A stretch of DNA of 51,128 nt from an uncultured Oscillospiraceae bacterium (GCA_944387075.1 CALXDO010000018.1:1-51128); one strand, 5' to 3'; positions 25,127-34,566 are shown, counted from the first letter of the stretch. The notes: generated by a model from the letters alone, not told the origin. Program-made: numbers and translations.

Positions 25127-25750
25127 TTATTCTTGCGCGCCAATGATGCTGTCGGCAAGGTGAATTCTCTTTTTGACCCGGCATCGCTCTGCCTCTAAAA
25201 TGGCCAAAATCTCGTGAGCTGCGGATACCACGTTGTCATTGACCACTAGATAATCGTATTTGACGCTCTCTCTGCACTCTGCTCGGGATTTCTCCAGACG
25301 CTGGGCAATCACTTCCACACTATCTGTATTTCGATTCCGTAGGCGACGAGACAGTTCCTCCAAGGAAGGGGGAATGATGAAGATTAGTACCGCCTCTGGG
25401 CACTTCTCACGAACCTTGGCCGCTCCTTGTACTTCAATGTCCAACAGCACGTCGATTCCCTGCTGTAAGTAATCCTCAATGATCTTTAGGGACGTTCCAT
25501 AGTAGTTGCCCACATACTCTGCGTATTCCAGCAATTCCCCGTCCCGAATCATCCGTTCGAATTCTTCCCGCGAGACGAAATTATAATTCACACCGTTCTC
25601 CTCGCCAACTCGGGGCTGTCGAGTGGTAAAAGACACGGAAAAATGGATGTCCCTACGGCTGCTGAGCAGCTCCGAAATCACGGTGCTCTTACCTACGCCA
25701 GAGGGACCAGAGAGCACAATCAACTCTCCTCTTGCTTTCTTTTTCATCAT
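25127..25750 (-). CDS. gmk: guanylate kinase
   Basis: Phosphorylates GMP to GDP with ATP. The 207-aa protein has [11 protein letters not shown] (P-loop, about 12-22), S-F-T-T-R-Q-P-R-x-G-E (GMP binding), Y-G-T-S (about 83) and D-I-E-V-Q-G-A. It overlaps the remA-like gene by four bases. Two ATG codons stand in tandem; the second has the better ribosome-binding-site spacing, which would shorten the protein by one residue. Confidence 0.97.
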   Translation of the reverse strand: MMKKKARGELIVLSGPSGVGKSTVISELLSSRRDIHFSVSFTTRQPRVGEENGVNYNFVSREEFERMIRDGELLEYAEYVGNYYGTSLKIIEDYLQQGIDVLLDIEVQGAAKVREKCPEAVLIFIIPPSLEELSRRLRNRNTDSVEVIAQRLEKSRAECRESVKYDYLVVNDNVVSAAHEILAILEAERCRVKKRIHLADSIIGAQE

Positions 25751-26016
25751 TCTTCCTCCCCCATCTGCCCATCTTCCTGCGGTTGTGTGGTGAAGCGCTG
25801 CTCAATGACATCCGGCATCAGGGAAGACCACACCACATGCCCGCTGTCCATAATCAGCACCGATTTCGTCTTTCGCCCAAAGCTGGCATCAATGAGCATC
25901 CCCCGGTCTCTGGCCTCCTGCCCCAGACGCTTGATGGGAGCAGACTCCGGGCTGACCACTGCCACCACCCTGCGGGCGGACACCACATTGCCGAACCCAA
26001 TGTTGATTAACTGCAC
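25747..26016 (-). CDS. remA: RemA-like DUF370 DNA-binding protein
   Basis: An 89-aa protein of the RemA/DUF370 family. It shows [20 protein letters not shown][16 protein letters not shown] and D-S-G-H-V-V, the conserved core. In Bacillus RemA forms rings, binds DNA and activates matrix and osmoprotection genes; whether it does so here is inferred. The start is GTG, three bases after a GGGGTGAT site. It has the conserved yicC-remA-gmk-rpoZ position. Confidence 0.93.
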   Translation of the reverse strand: MQLINIGFGNVVSARRVVAVVSPESAPIKRLGQEARDRGMLIDASFGRKTKSVLIMDSGHVVWSSLMPDVIEQRFTTQPQEDGQMGEEE

Positions 26017-26052
26017 GCTATCACCCCACCTGTCACATCACATCCGCCATTC

Positions 26053-26940
26053 TCATTCCAGGTTCTGTACCTGCTCGCGTATTTTTTCAATCTCCGCCTT
26101 AATATCCACCACCATACGGGCGATCTCTATGTCATTGCACTTCGAGCCAATGGTGTTGGCCTCCCGGTTGAACTCTTGGATGAGAAAGTCCAGCTTTCGT
26201 CCCACAGCACCGCCTTGACCCAGCATCTCCCGAAGCTGAGAAATATGGCTGCGCAGGCGCACCGTTTCCTCATCTACCGCCACTTTGTCTGCAAAAATGG
26301 CAGCCTCGGTAAGAATCCGACTCTCCTCAATCTGGGTGTTTTGCAGAATTTCCTCCATCTTCGCCGTCAGGCGTGCCCGATACTCTGCCACTGTCTGTGG
26401 AGAACGCTCCTCCACTTTAGAAACCAGCCCTTCAATGGTTTCCACCCGACTGAGAATATCCTGGGCCAACCGCTGTCCTTCCCGTACCCGCATGGAGTCA
26501 AAATCCGTTAGAGCCTGTGCCAGGGCACCCAACAACCACGCCTTCACCTGCTCCTGATCCTGTTCTTTTTTCTCCACGGTCAACACATCGGGAAACCGCG
26601 CCAAGTCGGTGGCATAATAGTTGCCCTTCATCCAACGGCACCCTCCCAGATTGTAAAGCCGTTCCATGGCTTCGATATAGGACTTTGCCAATTCCTCATT
26701 GACCACCACCGTGGTATCATCCTCAGCCAATGCGGATTGCGTCACAAAGACATCCACTTTGCCCCGGGAGATGGAAGCCTGAACCTGCCCTTTCATAGCG
26801 TCCTCGGCGAAGATAAACGCACGAGGCATTTTAATGCCACAGTCCAAATAACGGTTATTTACCGACCGTACTTCAATGGTGAAGGTTCCGCCTTCATAGC
26901 TGCACTCTCCACGCCCATATCCGGTCATGCTCTTTACCAT
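26053..26940 (-). CDS. yicC: YicC-family endoribonuclease
   Basis: A 295-aa member of the YicC/YloC family, for which metal-dependent endoribonuclease activity is known. It starts M-V-K-S-M-T-G-Y-G-R-G and has E-V-R-S-V-N-N-R-Y-L-D early. The C-terminal DUF1732 domain ends with F-L-I-Q-E-F-N-R-E-A-N-T-I-G-S-K. The start at 26940 is chosen because this N-terminus is diagnostic; GAGG lies five bases upstream. An upstream in-frame ATG at 27000 would overlap the membrane protein gene. Confidence 0.95.
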   Translation of the reverse strand: MVKSMTGYGRGECSYEGGTFTIEVRSVNNRYLDCGIKMPRAFIFAEDAMKGQVQASISRGKVDVFVTQSALAEDDTTVVVNEELAKSYIEAMERLYNLGGCRWMKGNYYATDLARFPDVLTVEKKEQDQEQVKAWLLGALAQALTDFDSMRVREGQRLAQDILSRVETIEGLVSKVEERSPQTVAEYRARLTAKMEEILQNTQIEESRILTEAAIFADKVAVDEETVRLRSHISQLREMLGQGGAVGRKLDFLIQEFNREANTIGSKCNDIEIARMVVDIKAEIEKIREQVQNLE

Positions 26941-26947
26941 CCGTACC

Positions 26948-27478
26948 TCAGCCCTTTCTCCAGCTTCTCCCCTTGCCCACACGGGAAAGGTAGGCGACAA
27001 TCAGTCCACTAAAGCCAAAATCATAGAGTAAAAACACCACGTTCCCCAGCAGATAAAGCACCCACAGATGGAAGCGTTCCAGCGGGAGTCCCTCAAGGGC
27101 CACAGTCTTGGTCACCAAAACCACAATGGTGAAGGAAACGTTAAAAAACAGAAGTTTCAACATCATCTCCACAACCTTGCGCCGCAATCCCTCCGTCTTG
27201 GACTTTACTACAGGGTAGAGGCCAAACATGGCTGCATACAGCAAGACACAAAACTTATCCGGAACCAAGAGGAGTCCCAGCACTGATACCGTCGCCCAAC
27301 TCAGCAATCCAGCCGATGTGCCCCCCGCAATTACCACTCCAGCACAGGGCACTCCAGCCAAAGCCACCAGGCCGATGGCTCCGGACGGAGAAATGGCGGA
27401 GCCATATAACAAAATGAGAGATACCGCTCCCAACAATGCCGGATAGGTAATGCTTCGTGCAGATTTGCCAGGCTTCAT
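26948..27478 (-). CDS. hypothetical membrane protein
   Basis: A 176-aa protein I do not recognise. It is mostly hydrophobic, with about five likely membrane segments (roughly 12-30, 34-52, 57-83, 107-125 and 140-165) and a basic C-terminus (R-V-G-K-G-R-S-W-R-K-G). The start at 27478 follows GGGGGA by ten bases; a longer frame to 27553 overlaps the J-domain gene. It lies one base after that gene and seven bases before yicC, so it is part of the long operon-like run. Confidence 0.7.
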   Translation of the reverse strand: MKPGKSARSITYPALLGAVSLILLYGSAISPSGAIGLVALAGVPCAGVVIAGGTSAGLLSWATVSVLGLLLVPDKFCVLLYAAMFGLYPVVKSKTEGLRRKVVEMMLKLLFFNVSFTIVVLVTKTVALEGLPLERFHLWVLYLLGNVVFLLYDFGFSGLIVAYLSRVGKGRSWRKG

Positions 27479-27479
27479 A

Positions 27480-28082
27480 TCAATTACATCCCCCACACAG
27501 ACAGTTGAGACAGAGCATAGTGGTACAACAATCCAGACTATCGCACTGTCCACCGGCCATATTGGTGTTATAACTATATCCCCCGCGCTGCATCATCGAC
27601 AGGGCCTGACGGTATTCCATATTCCCAGGATCCATCTGGCAGGCAATTTGATAATTCTGCCGGGCCTCATCCAGCCAGCCACGACGGTAAGCAATACTTC
27701 CCATCAGGAAGTACCATTCACCATTCTTGGAGGAAATCCCATGCAACAACTGCTCGGCTCCATCCAAATTGCCCATGTTGATATATTGGCGCACTTGGGT
27801 GAAAGAACCGGACCCACCGCTATACTGGCTCTGATAGCCATATGACTGAGAAGAGTACCCCGACTGATAGCCGGACTGGTAACCTCCTCCTCCGCTGCGG
27901 GCCTTGGTGATGGCATCGTAGGCTTCATTGACCTCTTTCATTTTCTCTTCAGCCAAGTCTGCCAAGGGATTGTTCTGGTAATTATCCGGGTGATACTTTC
28001 GTGCCAGTTCCCGGTACGCACGCTTCACTTCGTCATCACTGGCATTGGGGCTAACGCCCAACACCTCATACGGATCTCTCAT
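27480..28082 (-). CDS. J-domain protein with Gly/Tyr/Ser linker and Cys-rich tail
   Basis: A 200-aa DnaJ-like co-chaperone. The J-domain fills residues 1-63 with the H-P-D motif in R-K-Y-H-P-D-N. A low-complexity linker rich in G, Y, S and Q follows (about 66-96), then a TPR-like helical region (about 98-165) and a tail with seven Cys in its last 21 residues. It lacks the DnaJ zinc finger and C-terminal domains. The J-domain should stimulate an Hsp70. The Cys tail may bind metal or form disulfides. Its start overlaps the DUF5685 gene by 17 bp. Confidence 0.88.
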   Translation of the reverse strand: MRDPYEVLGVSPNASDDEVKRAYRELARKYHPDNYQNNPLADLAEEKMKEVNEAYDAITKARSGGGGYQSGYQSGYSSQSYGYQSQYSGGSGSFTQVRQYINMGNLDGAEQLLHGISSKNGEWYFLMGSIAYRRGWLDEARQNYQIACQMDPGNMEYRQALSMMQRGGYSYNTNMAGGQCDSLDCCTTMLCLNCLCGGCN

Positions 28083-28956
28083 TCATGTATCTCCCTTTGT
28101 GTTGCTTTTTTAGGTTCTTCCACCGTCCATCCAGCACTGCACTCTGAACCGCTGGAAGACCAATGTATAAAATGTTTTCTACCACTGCTGACCACGCTCC
28201 CAAATTCAGCAAACCAGCCGCATTGGCGGCCAATCGGATGGAATGGGTACAAGTGGTGTCAACGTACTCCCTTTCCTCTTTTGCCTTGCCATGGAAGCGG
28301 GCATCCAGAGGGTTATACCGGCCACACTTCCGGTCTTCATTCAGGTCATCCCACCCATCCATCAGGTAGACCCATCGTCCTACATGATAAAACAGCTGCT
28401 GTAGAATTCGTCTCTGGGCTTCATTTTTCCAATCTTGTGCGGCTGCGGCTAATATTCCGGCAAATTGGTGGGCCACCTCGTCCAAGCGTGGAGATCTATC
28501 ATCTTCCAGCTGGGTCAATCGTTTTAGTCCTTCCTGAACCTGGGTGTCAAAGTTGGGACAGGCCTGCGCCGCCCTGTGGTAGGACTTTGCAAACCACCGT
28601 CGGACAAACCGGTATGGCAAGCCTGTAAAAACACCGTGATCTCGTACATCATCGTCCACCTTGTGCCAGGTGAGAATCAGGCTCATGTCAGCCGCCTTCT
28701 CCATACCACTACCACCCAGGCAGGCCTTTGGCTTGCGCAATGGGTGGGCCGGGCATCGCTGACAGGTGGTCGTCTGATCGGTCTGACAAGCCTGGAGCAA
28801 AATAGCCAAAAGGGTCAGGTCATAATTCAAGGTAAATCTGGCCCAAAATCCGTGGCGTTTCCCCATCGCGTAGCACAGACCACAATAGGCAGACTGATAC
28901 AACTCCTTCTGCTCCTGCGACAGCCGGTCCAACGCAGGCCTGACATATCCAAACAT
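28066..28956 (-). CDS. DUF5685 family protein
   Basis: A 296-aa soluble, probably all-helical protein of a clostridial family of unknown function. The N-terminus M-F-G-Y-V-R-P and Y-C-G-L-C (C25, C28) are diagnostic. C65, C68 and C79 form a second Cys group. Two Asp-rich motifs stand out: D101-D102-D103-x2-D106 and D200-x2-D203-D204-x2-E207-D208. Their order and spacing recall the two metal motifs of isoprenoid synthases, but no such activity is known. It lies two bases after cdaR and overlaps the J-domain gene, so the three are probably translated from one mRNA. Confidence 0.85.
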   Translation of the reverse strand: MFGYVRPALDRLSQEQKELYQSAYCGLCYAMGKRHGFWARFTLNYDLTLLAILLQACQTDQTTTCQRCPAHPLRKPKACLGGSGMEKAADMSLILTWHKVDDDVRDHGVFTGLPYRFVRRWFAKSYHRAAQACPNFDTQVQEGLKRLTQLEDDRSPRLDEVAHQFAGILAAAAQDWKNEAQRRILQQLFYHVGRWVYLMDGWDDLNEDRKCGRYNPLDARFHGKAKEEREYVDTTCTHSIRLAANAAGLLNLGAWSAVVENILYIGLPAVQSAVLDGRWKNLKKQHKGRYMNERSV

Positions 28957-28958
28957 AA

Positions 28959-30224
28959 TTATGCCCTGTACAGGGAAACGACAATCTTGTAGTCTCTTCC
29001 CACTACATCAATCTGATCGCGTGTCCCTACACTATCCAAATACACATTTGCGGTCACCGTATACTGTCCCGCCGCCTGATTGATGTCTTTCAAATCTGCA
29101 ACGGCACGCACCTTATCTGGGGTGACCGCGTCCAGGAGCTCCTTGCTGCCCCGAATTTCAACCTCCAGCATCTGGGTCAACGGCTTGGCCGCCCAGCCGT
29201 CCGGTGCGGAGACGCATGTGATGTTGGTCACTTCCACCATTTTGCTTTGCAGAGAATCATCCAAGTGAATGGTGACCGTGACTTGAGTTACACCACTGAT
29301 GTTGCTCAATTCGTCTGTGAGGGCGATGTCAAAAACGATCTCGTCTCCATCGTGAACCGTACCCAAATCAATGGTGCCCAACACAATGGAGCCTTCCTTT
29401 ACAATGGCTTCCACTGCTGTTTTGCTGCCTGCCACAGTGAGCGTATCAATGCTCATGGTGTAGTCTACCTGATCCAGTGAGACGCCGCCGCCCTCCACCA
29501 TCTTTACTTCCAATGGGATTTCAGCCGTAGCCAGAATGGAGAAGGTTGTCTGAACGGTATCCACCGAGCACTCCACATCCAGATTCTCGATGACATCGCC
29601 GCTGGCCCCAATGAAACGATATGGGAAATCACCATGCACTGTATCGGTAAGGTTCTCTCCATCCACAACCACTTCGGCATAGGCCACTTGGTTGACCAGC
29701 GAAGCCTGCCCACTGATGGTAATTTTACTGGGGGTAAAGACGAAGTCCTCCTGATCTCCAGCCAGATACCCTTCTGCTGTGGTGCCGATGAACTTGCCTC
29801 GCAGTTCAATTTCCCGTTGCCGGTACTCCGCCACCGTAAAAGTGACATTTCCCGTCTCTCCCCGTTCAAACTGCACCTGATTGGCACTGACATTCGCAGG
29901 AAGCTTTACGGTATAGGCCAGCGTATATTCCCCCGCCTTGTCAATGGAGGACACGTCTACCACCAGAGACACAGAATCCTCGGTGAGTTGGGCCAAGACC
30001 CCAGGCGTAGCCTTTACCGTAATGCTGGCCGTTGGCGTATCACCGGCAATCATCAGGCCACGGCTCTCCAACTGTTCCACCCCCATGAAGGTAATAGGAA
30101 TGTTGTTAATGGGGTTGCTCCGTTGGTTTCCATCCAAAGAAGTCACATAGAACCACATCGCCACTGCGATCACAATGGATAATACCACATAGAGCGCCTT
30201 ACTGTCGAGAATCTTCTTCCCCAT
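28959..30224 (-). CDS. cdaR: YbbR-domain protein, regulator of diadenylate cyclase
   Basis: A 421-aa protein with one N-terminal membrane anchor (about 10-27) and several YbbR repeats outside the cell, each ending in motifs such as P-I-T-F-M-G-V and L-T-V-A-G-S. In other Bacillota CdaR binds CdaA and tunes c-di-AMP synthesis. Its start overlaps cdaA by 26 bp and GGGGG lies before the ATG. glmM, which usually follows cdaR, is not present downstream. Confidence 0.94.
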   Translation of the reverse strand: MGKKILDSKALYVVLSIVIAVAMWFYVTSLDGNQRSNPINNIPITFMGVEQLESRGLMIAGDTPTASITVKATPGVLAQLTEDSVSLVVDVSSIDKAGEYTLAYTVKLPANVSANQVQFERGETGNVTFTVAEYRQREIELRGKFIGTTAEGYLAGDQEDFVFTPSKITISGQASLVNQVAYAEVVVDGENLTDTVHGDFPYRFIGASGDVIENLDVECSVDTVQTTFSILATAEIPLEVKMVEGGGVSLDQVDYTMSIDTLTVAGSKTAVEAIVKEGSIVLGTIDLGTVHDGDEIVFDIALTDELSNISGVTQVTVTIHLDDSLQSKMVEVTNITCVSAPDGWAAKPLTQMLEVEIRGSKELLDAVTPDKVRAVADLKDINQAAGQYTVTANVYLDSVGTRDQIDVVGRDYKIVVSLYRA

Positions 30225-31092
30225 CTGGCTTATCCCCCTTCGTTTGTTTGAACATGTTGGCCAGCCACGCAGTACCTGCGGGCTTGTTTTCTTCCTGCTC
30301 TGGCATCAACTCATTGCGCAGCATCTGCTCCAGAGTAGCAGGGGCCAAGTGCCGCTTAAGCATGCCGTTTATGGCCACGGAGATAGAGCCTGTCTCCTCA
30401 GACACCAGGGCCACAACTGCATCGGAGTTTTCGCTGATGCCGATACCCGCTCGGTGACGCATACCAAGATCCCGGCTGATGTTCACATTTCCGGACATAG
30501 GCAGCATACATCCTGCTCCCACAATGCGGCCATTGCGCACAATCACAGCACCATCATGCAGCGGTGCTTTGTTCCAGAATAGGTTTTTCAGCAGTTCTGC
30601 TGATACGCGGGCATCCAAAGGGGTACCTGTCTTGAGCACATCATCCAGCATGGTCTTCCGCTCAAAGACCATCAGTGCCCCCACTTTGTCCTTGGACATA
30701 GAGGTGTATGCTTCCACGGTTTCCCGAATGGCATATTCTAATTCGTCGTCAATGGTCTCCCGGACAAACATCTCTTTGATCTTTCCGCTGCCCATCTGTT
30801 CCAAAAAGCGGCGAATCTCCGGCTGAAAAATAATGACTAAGGCGATGAATCCCAGTTCGACTGCATTATTGAGCACAAAACGAACCACTTGGAGTTGCAG
30901 CACATTGGCAATTCCCATAGCCAGAATAATCAAAAGAATCGCCTTAACAACCTGGCCCGATCGACTGCGCCGCACAAAGCAAAAGATACGATATACCACA
31001 AAGGCCACTATGGCCATGTCAATGACATCAAATATCCCAATGAGTTTGACATATTCTATTGCCGTGCTCAGAAATTGCTCAACATATTCCAT
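30199..31092 (-). CDS. cdaA: diadenylate cyclase CdaA
   Basis: Makes the second messenger c-di-AMP from two ATP. The 297-aa membrane protein has three N-terminal helices (about 20-85) and a DAC domain with the catalytic D-G-A (in H-D-G-A-V-I-V) and R-H-R (in M-R-H-R-A-G-I-G) motifs. The start at 31092 has GGAGG six bases upstream; a GTG at 31110 precedes that site. A strong promoter lies at 31144-31172. It heads a run of seventeen co-directional genes. Confidence 0.97.
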   Translation of the reverse strand: MEYVEQFLSTAIEYVKLIGIFDVIDMAIVAFVVYRIFCFVRRSRSGQVVKAILLIILAMGIANVLQLQVVRFVLNNAVELGFIALVIIFQPEIRRFLEQMGSGKIKEMFVRETIDDELEYAIRETVEAYTSMSKDKVGALMVFERKTMLDDVLKTGTPLDARVSAELLKNLFWNKAPLHDGAVIVRNGRIVGAGCMLPMSGNVNISRDLGMRHRAGIGISENSDAVVALVSEETGSISVAINGMLKRHLAPATLEQMLRNELMPEQEENKPAGTAWLANMFKQTKGDKPDGEEDSRQ

Positions 31093-31143
31093 TTCTTCGC
31101 CTCCAACCACCTGGCATCAATCAATAGCATGGTTATCTTACGT

Positions 31144-31172
31144 ATTATAGCTCATAAACCGCAGATTGGCAA
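31144..31172 (-). promoter_or_regulatory. sigma-A promoter of cdaA
   Basis: TTGCCA (31167-31172), 17 bp, TATAAT (31144-31149) on the minus strand, about 52 bp before the cdaA start. Perfect -10 and optimal spacing. Probably drives much of the gene run down to rsgA. Confidence 0.75.
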
Positions 31173-31254
31173 GCCAACTGTGGCCAAAACTTCATTCCTC
31201 CCCAAGCATCGTCAAAACACACCGACTCCTCTTCCCTTCTGCCCTCACCTATTG

Positions 31255-31260
31255 TATAAT
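31255..31260 (+). promoter_or_regulatory. possible -10 of the amidohydrolase gene
   Basis: TATAAT 36 bp before the ATG. No convincing -35 lies 16-18 bp upstream, so the promoter may be weak or need a factor. Confidence 0.35.
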
Positions 31261-31296
31261 TTGAGGCATCCGCTAAGCACCAGGAGGTATGACAGA

Positions 31297-32439
31297 ATGT
31301 TAATCCAAAACGCACAAATCTATGATGCAGTACACCCGCATCCTTATGTTGGGGATGTGCTCATTCAAGGCTCCCGCATCCAGGCCGTGGGCCCAAATCT
31401 TGTTACATCCGACAAGGAAGTGATAGATGCCCAAGGCTTGCGCATTTACCCCGGCTTTATTGATGCGCACAGCCATTTGGGACTGGACAACTACGGCATG
31501 GGCTTTGAGGGCCACGACTACAACGAGATGGGAGATATTGTGGCCGCCCATCTGCGTGGCATCGACAGCTTCAATCCCTTGGAGTTGGGTGTGCGCCGCG
31601 CCTTGGAAGGTGGAATCACCACCGTAGGCACTGGCCCGGGCAGCGCCAATGTGCTGGGTGGTACCTTTTTTGCCGTTAAGACCCATGGCAACTGTGTAGA
31701 CGACATGGTGCTCCGTGATCCTGTGGCCATGAAGTGTGCCTTTGGAGAAAACCCCAAGCGGTGCTACCAAAGCAAGGGAAATTCCGCCCGCATGAGCACC
31801 GCCGCCAAACTGCGGGAAATGCTCTTTGCCGCTCAGGACTACATGGCTCGAAAGGAAGCAGCTGGGAATGACCCTCTGAAAAAGCCCAAGTTCGACATGA
31901 AGCTGGAGGCTCTGATTCCTGTTCTTAAGGGGGAAATTCCCCTCAAAGCCCATGCTCACCGGGCCGATGACATCTGCACCGCCATCCGCATTGCCAAGGA
32001 ATTTTCTCTGAACATGACCCTGGAGCACTGCACAGAAGGTCACCTCATCCCCGATGTGGTGGCCCGCTCCGGTTTCCCCGCCGCGGTAGGTCCCACCCTC
32101 ACCAACGCCAGCAAAATTGAGTTGGTCAACAAGACCTTTGAGACACCCGGCGTTCTGGCCAGGGCAGGCGTACAGGTGAGCATCATCACCGACAACCCAG
32201 TTATTCCACAGTCCTACTTGCCGCTATGTGCCGGATTGGCGGTAAAGGCTGGCATGGACCCCTTTGAGGCGTTGAAGGCCATTACCATCCATCCCGCCAA
32301 GCACTTGGGCATTCAAGACCGTGTCGGCTCCCTGGAGCCTGGAAAGGATGCAGATCTCGTTTTGGTAGAAGGAGATCCCATGGTCAGTGACAGTCACATT
32401 CGCGCCGTGTGGGTCAATGGAGAAAAAGTCGTAGGTTAA
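31297..32439 (+). CDS. amidohydrolase-family metal hydrolase
   Basis: A 380-aa protein of the amidohydrolase superfamily. The first metal motif is F-I-D-A-H-S-H-L-G; further ligands are probably the His in K-A-H-A-H-R-A-D-D, in E-H-C-T-E-G-H, and the Asp in I-T-D-N-P-V-I-P. The C-terminal beta domain ends G-K-D-A-D-L-V-L-V-E-G-D-P. It resembles imidazolonepropionase-like cyclic amide or dipeptide hydrolases, but the substrate cannot be told. AGGAGG precedes the ATG at 31297. It stands alone between divergent cdaA and convergent glyA. Confidence 0.9.
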   Translation: MLIQNAQIYDAVHPHPYVGDVLIQGSRIQAVGPNLVTSDKEVIDAQGLRIYPGFIDAHSHLGLDNYGMGFEGHDYNEMGDIVAAHLRGIDSFNPLELGVRRALEGGITTVGTGPGSANVLGGTFFAVKTHGNCVDDMVLRDPVAMKCAFGENPKRCYQSKGNSARMSTAAKLREMLFAAQDYMARKEAAGNDPLKKPKFDMKLEALIPVLKGEIPLKAHAHRADDICTAIRIAKEFSLNMTLEHCTEGHLIPDVVARSGFPAAVGPTLTNASKIELVNKTFETPGVLARAGVQVSIITDNPVIPQSYLPLCAGLAVKAGMDPFEALKAITIHPAKHLGIQDRVGSLEPGKDADLVLVEGDPMVSDSHIRAVWVNGEKVVG

Positions 32440-32442
32440 CAT

Positions 32443-32484
32443 AACATGTGCCTGACAGCTTGGGCTGTCAGGCACATGTTTTAA
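32443..32484. terminator. bidirectional terminator between the amidohydrolase gene and glyA
   Basis: Perfect 17-bp arms (AACATGTGCCTGACAGC and complement) with a four-base loop and a TTTT tail on the + strand. It starts three bases after the amidohydrolase stop and reaches the glyA stop codon. Confidence 0.88.
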
Positions 32485-33731
32485 CGGTAGATGGGGTGAG
32501 CCTGCGTCAGCTGTGCCACACCTTGCCGAATCTCGTCCGCCTTGTTTTCAAAGTCTGTGGCGGCCCACACAATATACTGAGCCACCTGGTCCATATCCGC
32601 AGTGGTAAAGCCACGGCTGGTCACGGCAGGGCTTCCCACCCGGATGCCGCTGGTCTGGAAGGGAGAGCGGGGATCGCCGGGCACCTTATTCTTATTCACG
32701 GTGATCCGCACCTCATCCAAACGACGCTCCAACTCCTTACCGGTGAGCTCTCCCAGATTGCGCAGGTCTACCAGGGCCAAGTGGTTGTCGGTGCCGCCGG
32801 ACACCAGATTCATGCCACGGCTCATAAGGCCCTGAGCCAGCGCCTGAGCATTATCCACCACCTGCTGCTGGTACACCTTGAACTCAGGCTTTAATGCCTC
32901 ACCCAAGGCCACCGCCTTGGCGGCAATGATGTGCATCAGAGGGCCACCCTGGGAACCTGGGAAGATGGCTGAGTTGAACTTCTTTGCCAAATCCTCATCA
33001 TTGGTGAGAATCATGCCCCCACGAGGCCCCCGCAGGGTCTTGTGGGTGGTGGTGGTCACCACATGGGCATAGGGAACCGGAGATGGATGCAGTCCAGCTG
33101 CCACCAGGCCGGCAATGTGAGCCATATCCACCCACAGATAGGCTCCCACCTCATCGGCAATGGCACGGAATCGAGCAAAGTCAATGGTTCTGGGATAAGC
33201 AGACGCTCCCGCTACGATCATCTTGGGCTTGCACTCCCGAGCCACTTTTTCCAACTGGTCATAGTCGATGTAGCCTGTTTCCTCGTTGACGCCGTAGGCC
33301 ACAACATTGAAATACTTGCCGGAAAAGTTCACAGGGCTGCCATGGGTCAGGTGTCCACCGTGGTCCAAATTCATACCAAGCACAGTATCTCCGGGCTGAC
33401 ACAGAGCCATATAGACGGCATAGTTGGCCTGTGCACCCGAATGAGGCTGCACATTGGCAAATTTGGCTCCATACAATTGGCATGCCCGCTGGATGGCCAG
33501 ATTTTCCACCACGTCCACACACTGGCAGCCGCCGTAGTAGCGTTTGCCAGGATACCCTTCTGCATACTTGTTGGTGAGCACGCTGCCTGCCGCCGCCAAA
33601 ACCGTCTCGGAAACGATATTTTCCGAAGCGATGAGCTCAATGTTGTCGCACTGTCTCTGATACTCCGCCTGAATGGCAGCTCCCACCTCAGGGTCCATCT
33701 TGGATACGAAATCCATATACTCTAAAACCAT
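32481..33731 (-). CDS. glyA: serine hydroxymethyltransferase
   Basis: Converts serine and THF to glycine and methylene-THF, using PLP. The 416-aa protein has [12 protein letters not shown] (substrate binding), [13 protein letters not shown] (Asp and His of the PLP pocket), [16 protein letters not shown] (PLP Lys) and [11 protein letters not shown]. It feeds one-carbon units to FolD (34567). Its own promoter lies at 33781-33809; no glycine or other riboswitch is seen in the short leader. Confidence 0.98.
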   Translation of the reverse strand: MVLEYMDFVSKMDPEVGAAIQAEYQRQCDNIELIASENIVSETVLAAAGSVLTNKYAEGYPGKRYYGGCQCVDVVENLAIQRACQLYGAKFANVQPHSGAQANYAVYMALCQPGDTVLGMNLDHGGHLTHGSPVNFSGKYFNVVAYGVNEETGYIDYDQLEKVARECKPKMIVAGASAYPRTIDFARFRAIADEVGAYLWVDMAHIAGLVAAGLHPSPVPYAHVVTTTTHKTLRGPRGGMILTNDEDLAKKFNSAIFPGSQGGPLMHIIAAKAVALGEALKPEFKVYQQQVVDNAQALAQGLMSRGMNLVSGGTDNHLALVDLRNLGELTGKELERRLDEVRITVNKNKVPGDPRSPFQTSGIRVGSPAVTSRGFTTADMDQVAQYIVWAATDFENKADEIRQGVAQLTQAHPIYR

Positions 33732-33780
33732 GGTCGTTCCACCTTTCTATCTGGTTTCTATTTAGGTCTACATGTGCCCT

Positions 33781-33809
33781 ATTATATATGCTTTAATTTA
33801 ATAGAGCAA
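33781..33809 (-). promoter_or_regulatory. sigma-A promoter of glyA
   Basis: TTGCTC (33804-33809), 17 bp, TATAAT (33781-33786) on the minus strand, about 50 bp before the glyA ATG. Confidence 0.75.
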
Positions 33810-33851
33810 TAGGCAATCCGTGAAACTTCCATAGCATTTTTCCCAGGCGTA

Positions 33852-33860
33852 TGGTATGAT
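33852..33860 (+). promoter_or_regulatory. extended -10 promoter of nth
   Basis: TGGTATGAT (TGn plus TATGAT) lies 19 bp before the nth ATG. No good -35 is present, as is common for extended -10 promoters. Confidence 0.5.
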
Positions 33861-33879
33861 ATGGCCAGAGGTGATATAC

Positions 33880-34518
33880 ATGAAGACAAAGAAGCAGGTA
33901 CAGGCCATGGTGGACGGACTCAAACAACTCTATCCCGACGGCATCTGCTCCTTACAATACGAGAAGGACTATGAATTGCTGTTTGCCGTGCGGCTCTCCG
34001 CCCAGTGCACCGACGAGCGGGTCAATCAGGTCACTCCCGCCCTTTTTGCCCGGTTCCCAACCCTGGAGGATTTTGCCCAGGCAGATGTAGAAGAGGTAGG
34101 AACATACATCCACTCCTGCGGGTTTTTCCGGGCCAAGAGCCGGGATCTGGTGCTGTGCGCCCAGATGCTCCTGGCGGAACATGGCGGAAAAGTTCCTGGA
34201 ACCATGGAGGAACTGGTTGCTCTTCCCGGCGTAGGGCGAAAAACCGCCAATCTGATTCTGGGTGATGTCTTTCACACCCCCGGCGTGGTAGTGGCTGATA
34301 CCCACTGCATCCGTATTTCCGGACGTCTTGGTCTCACCGACGGCACCAAGGACCCGGTCAAGGTGGAAAAACAGCTGCGGGAAATTCTCCCACCCAAGGA
34401 ATCCAACGACTTCTGCCACCGCTTGGTGCTCCATGGCCGTGCCATCTGCACCGCCCGCCAGGCCAAGTGCGGCATGTGTCCCCTGGCCCCGGTGTGCGAC
34501 TACGCATCCAAACACTGA
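33880..34518 (+). CDS. nth: endonuclease III
   Basis: A bifunctional glycosylase/AP lyase for oxidised pyrimidines. The 212-aa protein shows L-S-A-Q-C-T-D near residue 50, the helix-hairpin-helix L-P-G-V-G-R-K-T-A-N (catalytic Lys in G-R-K-T), V-A-D-T-H (catalytic Asp) and a C-terminal [4Fe-4S] cluster C-x6-C-x2-C-x5-C. The ATG at 33880 follows GAGGTGAT; an ATA-rich extension upstream has no such site. It is monocistronic, ended by the hairpin at 34531. Confidence 0.96.
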   Translation: MKTKKQVQAMVDGLKQLYPDGICSLQYEKDYELLFAVRLSAQCTDERVNQVTPALFARFPTLEDFAQADVEEVGTYIHSCGFFRAKSRDLVLCAQMLLAEHGGKVPGTMEELVALPGVGRKTANLILGDVFHTPGVVVADTHCIRISGRLGLTDGTKDPVKVEKQLREILPPKESNDFCHRLVLHGRAICTARQAKCGMCPLAPVCDYASKH

Positions 34519-34530
34519 ACAAACCATCTC

Positions 34531-34560
34531 CCCCGCTGGAACGCTAAGGCTCCAGCGGGG
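34531..34560. terminator. terminator between nth and folD
   Basis: Arms CCCCGCTGGA and complement (10 bp, perfect) with a ten-base loop that can pair further. It lies 12 bp after the nth stop and 6 bp from the folD stop, so it can serve both convergent genes. Confidence 0.75.
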
Positions 34561-34566
34561 TAGATT

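Noticed and set aside
33732-33780. Glycine or other riboswitch before glyA
   Set aside because: Only about 45 bases separate the -10 from the ATG and no conserved riboswitch core is visible.
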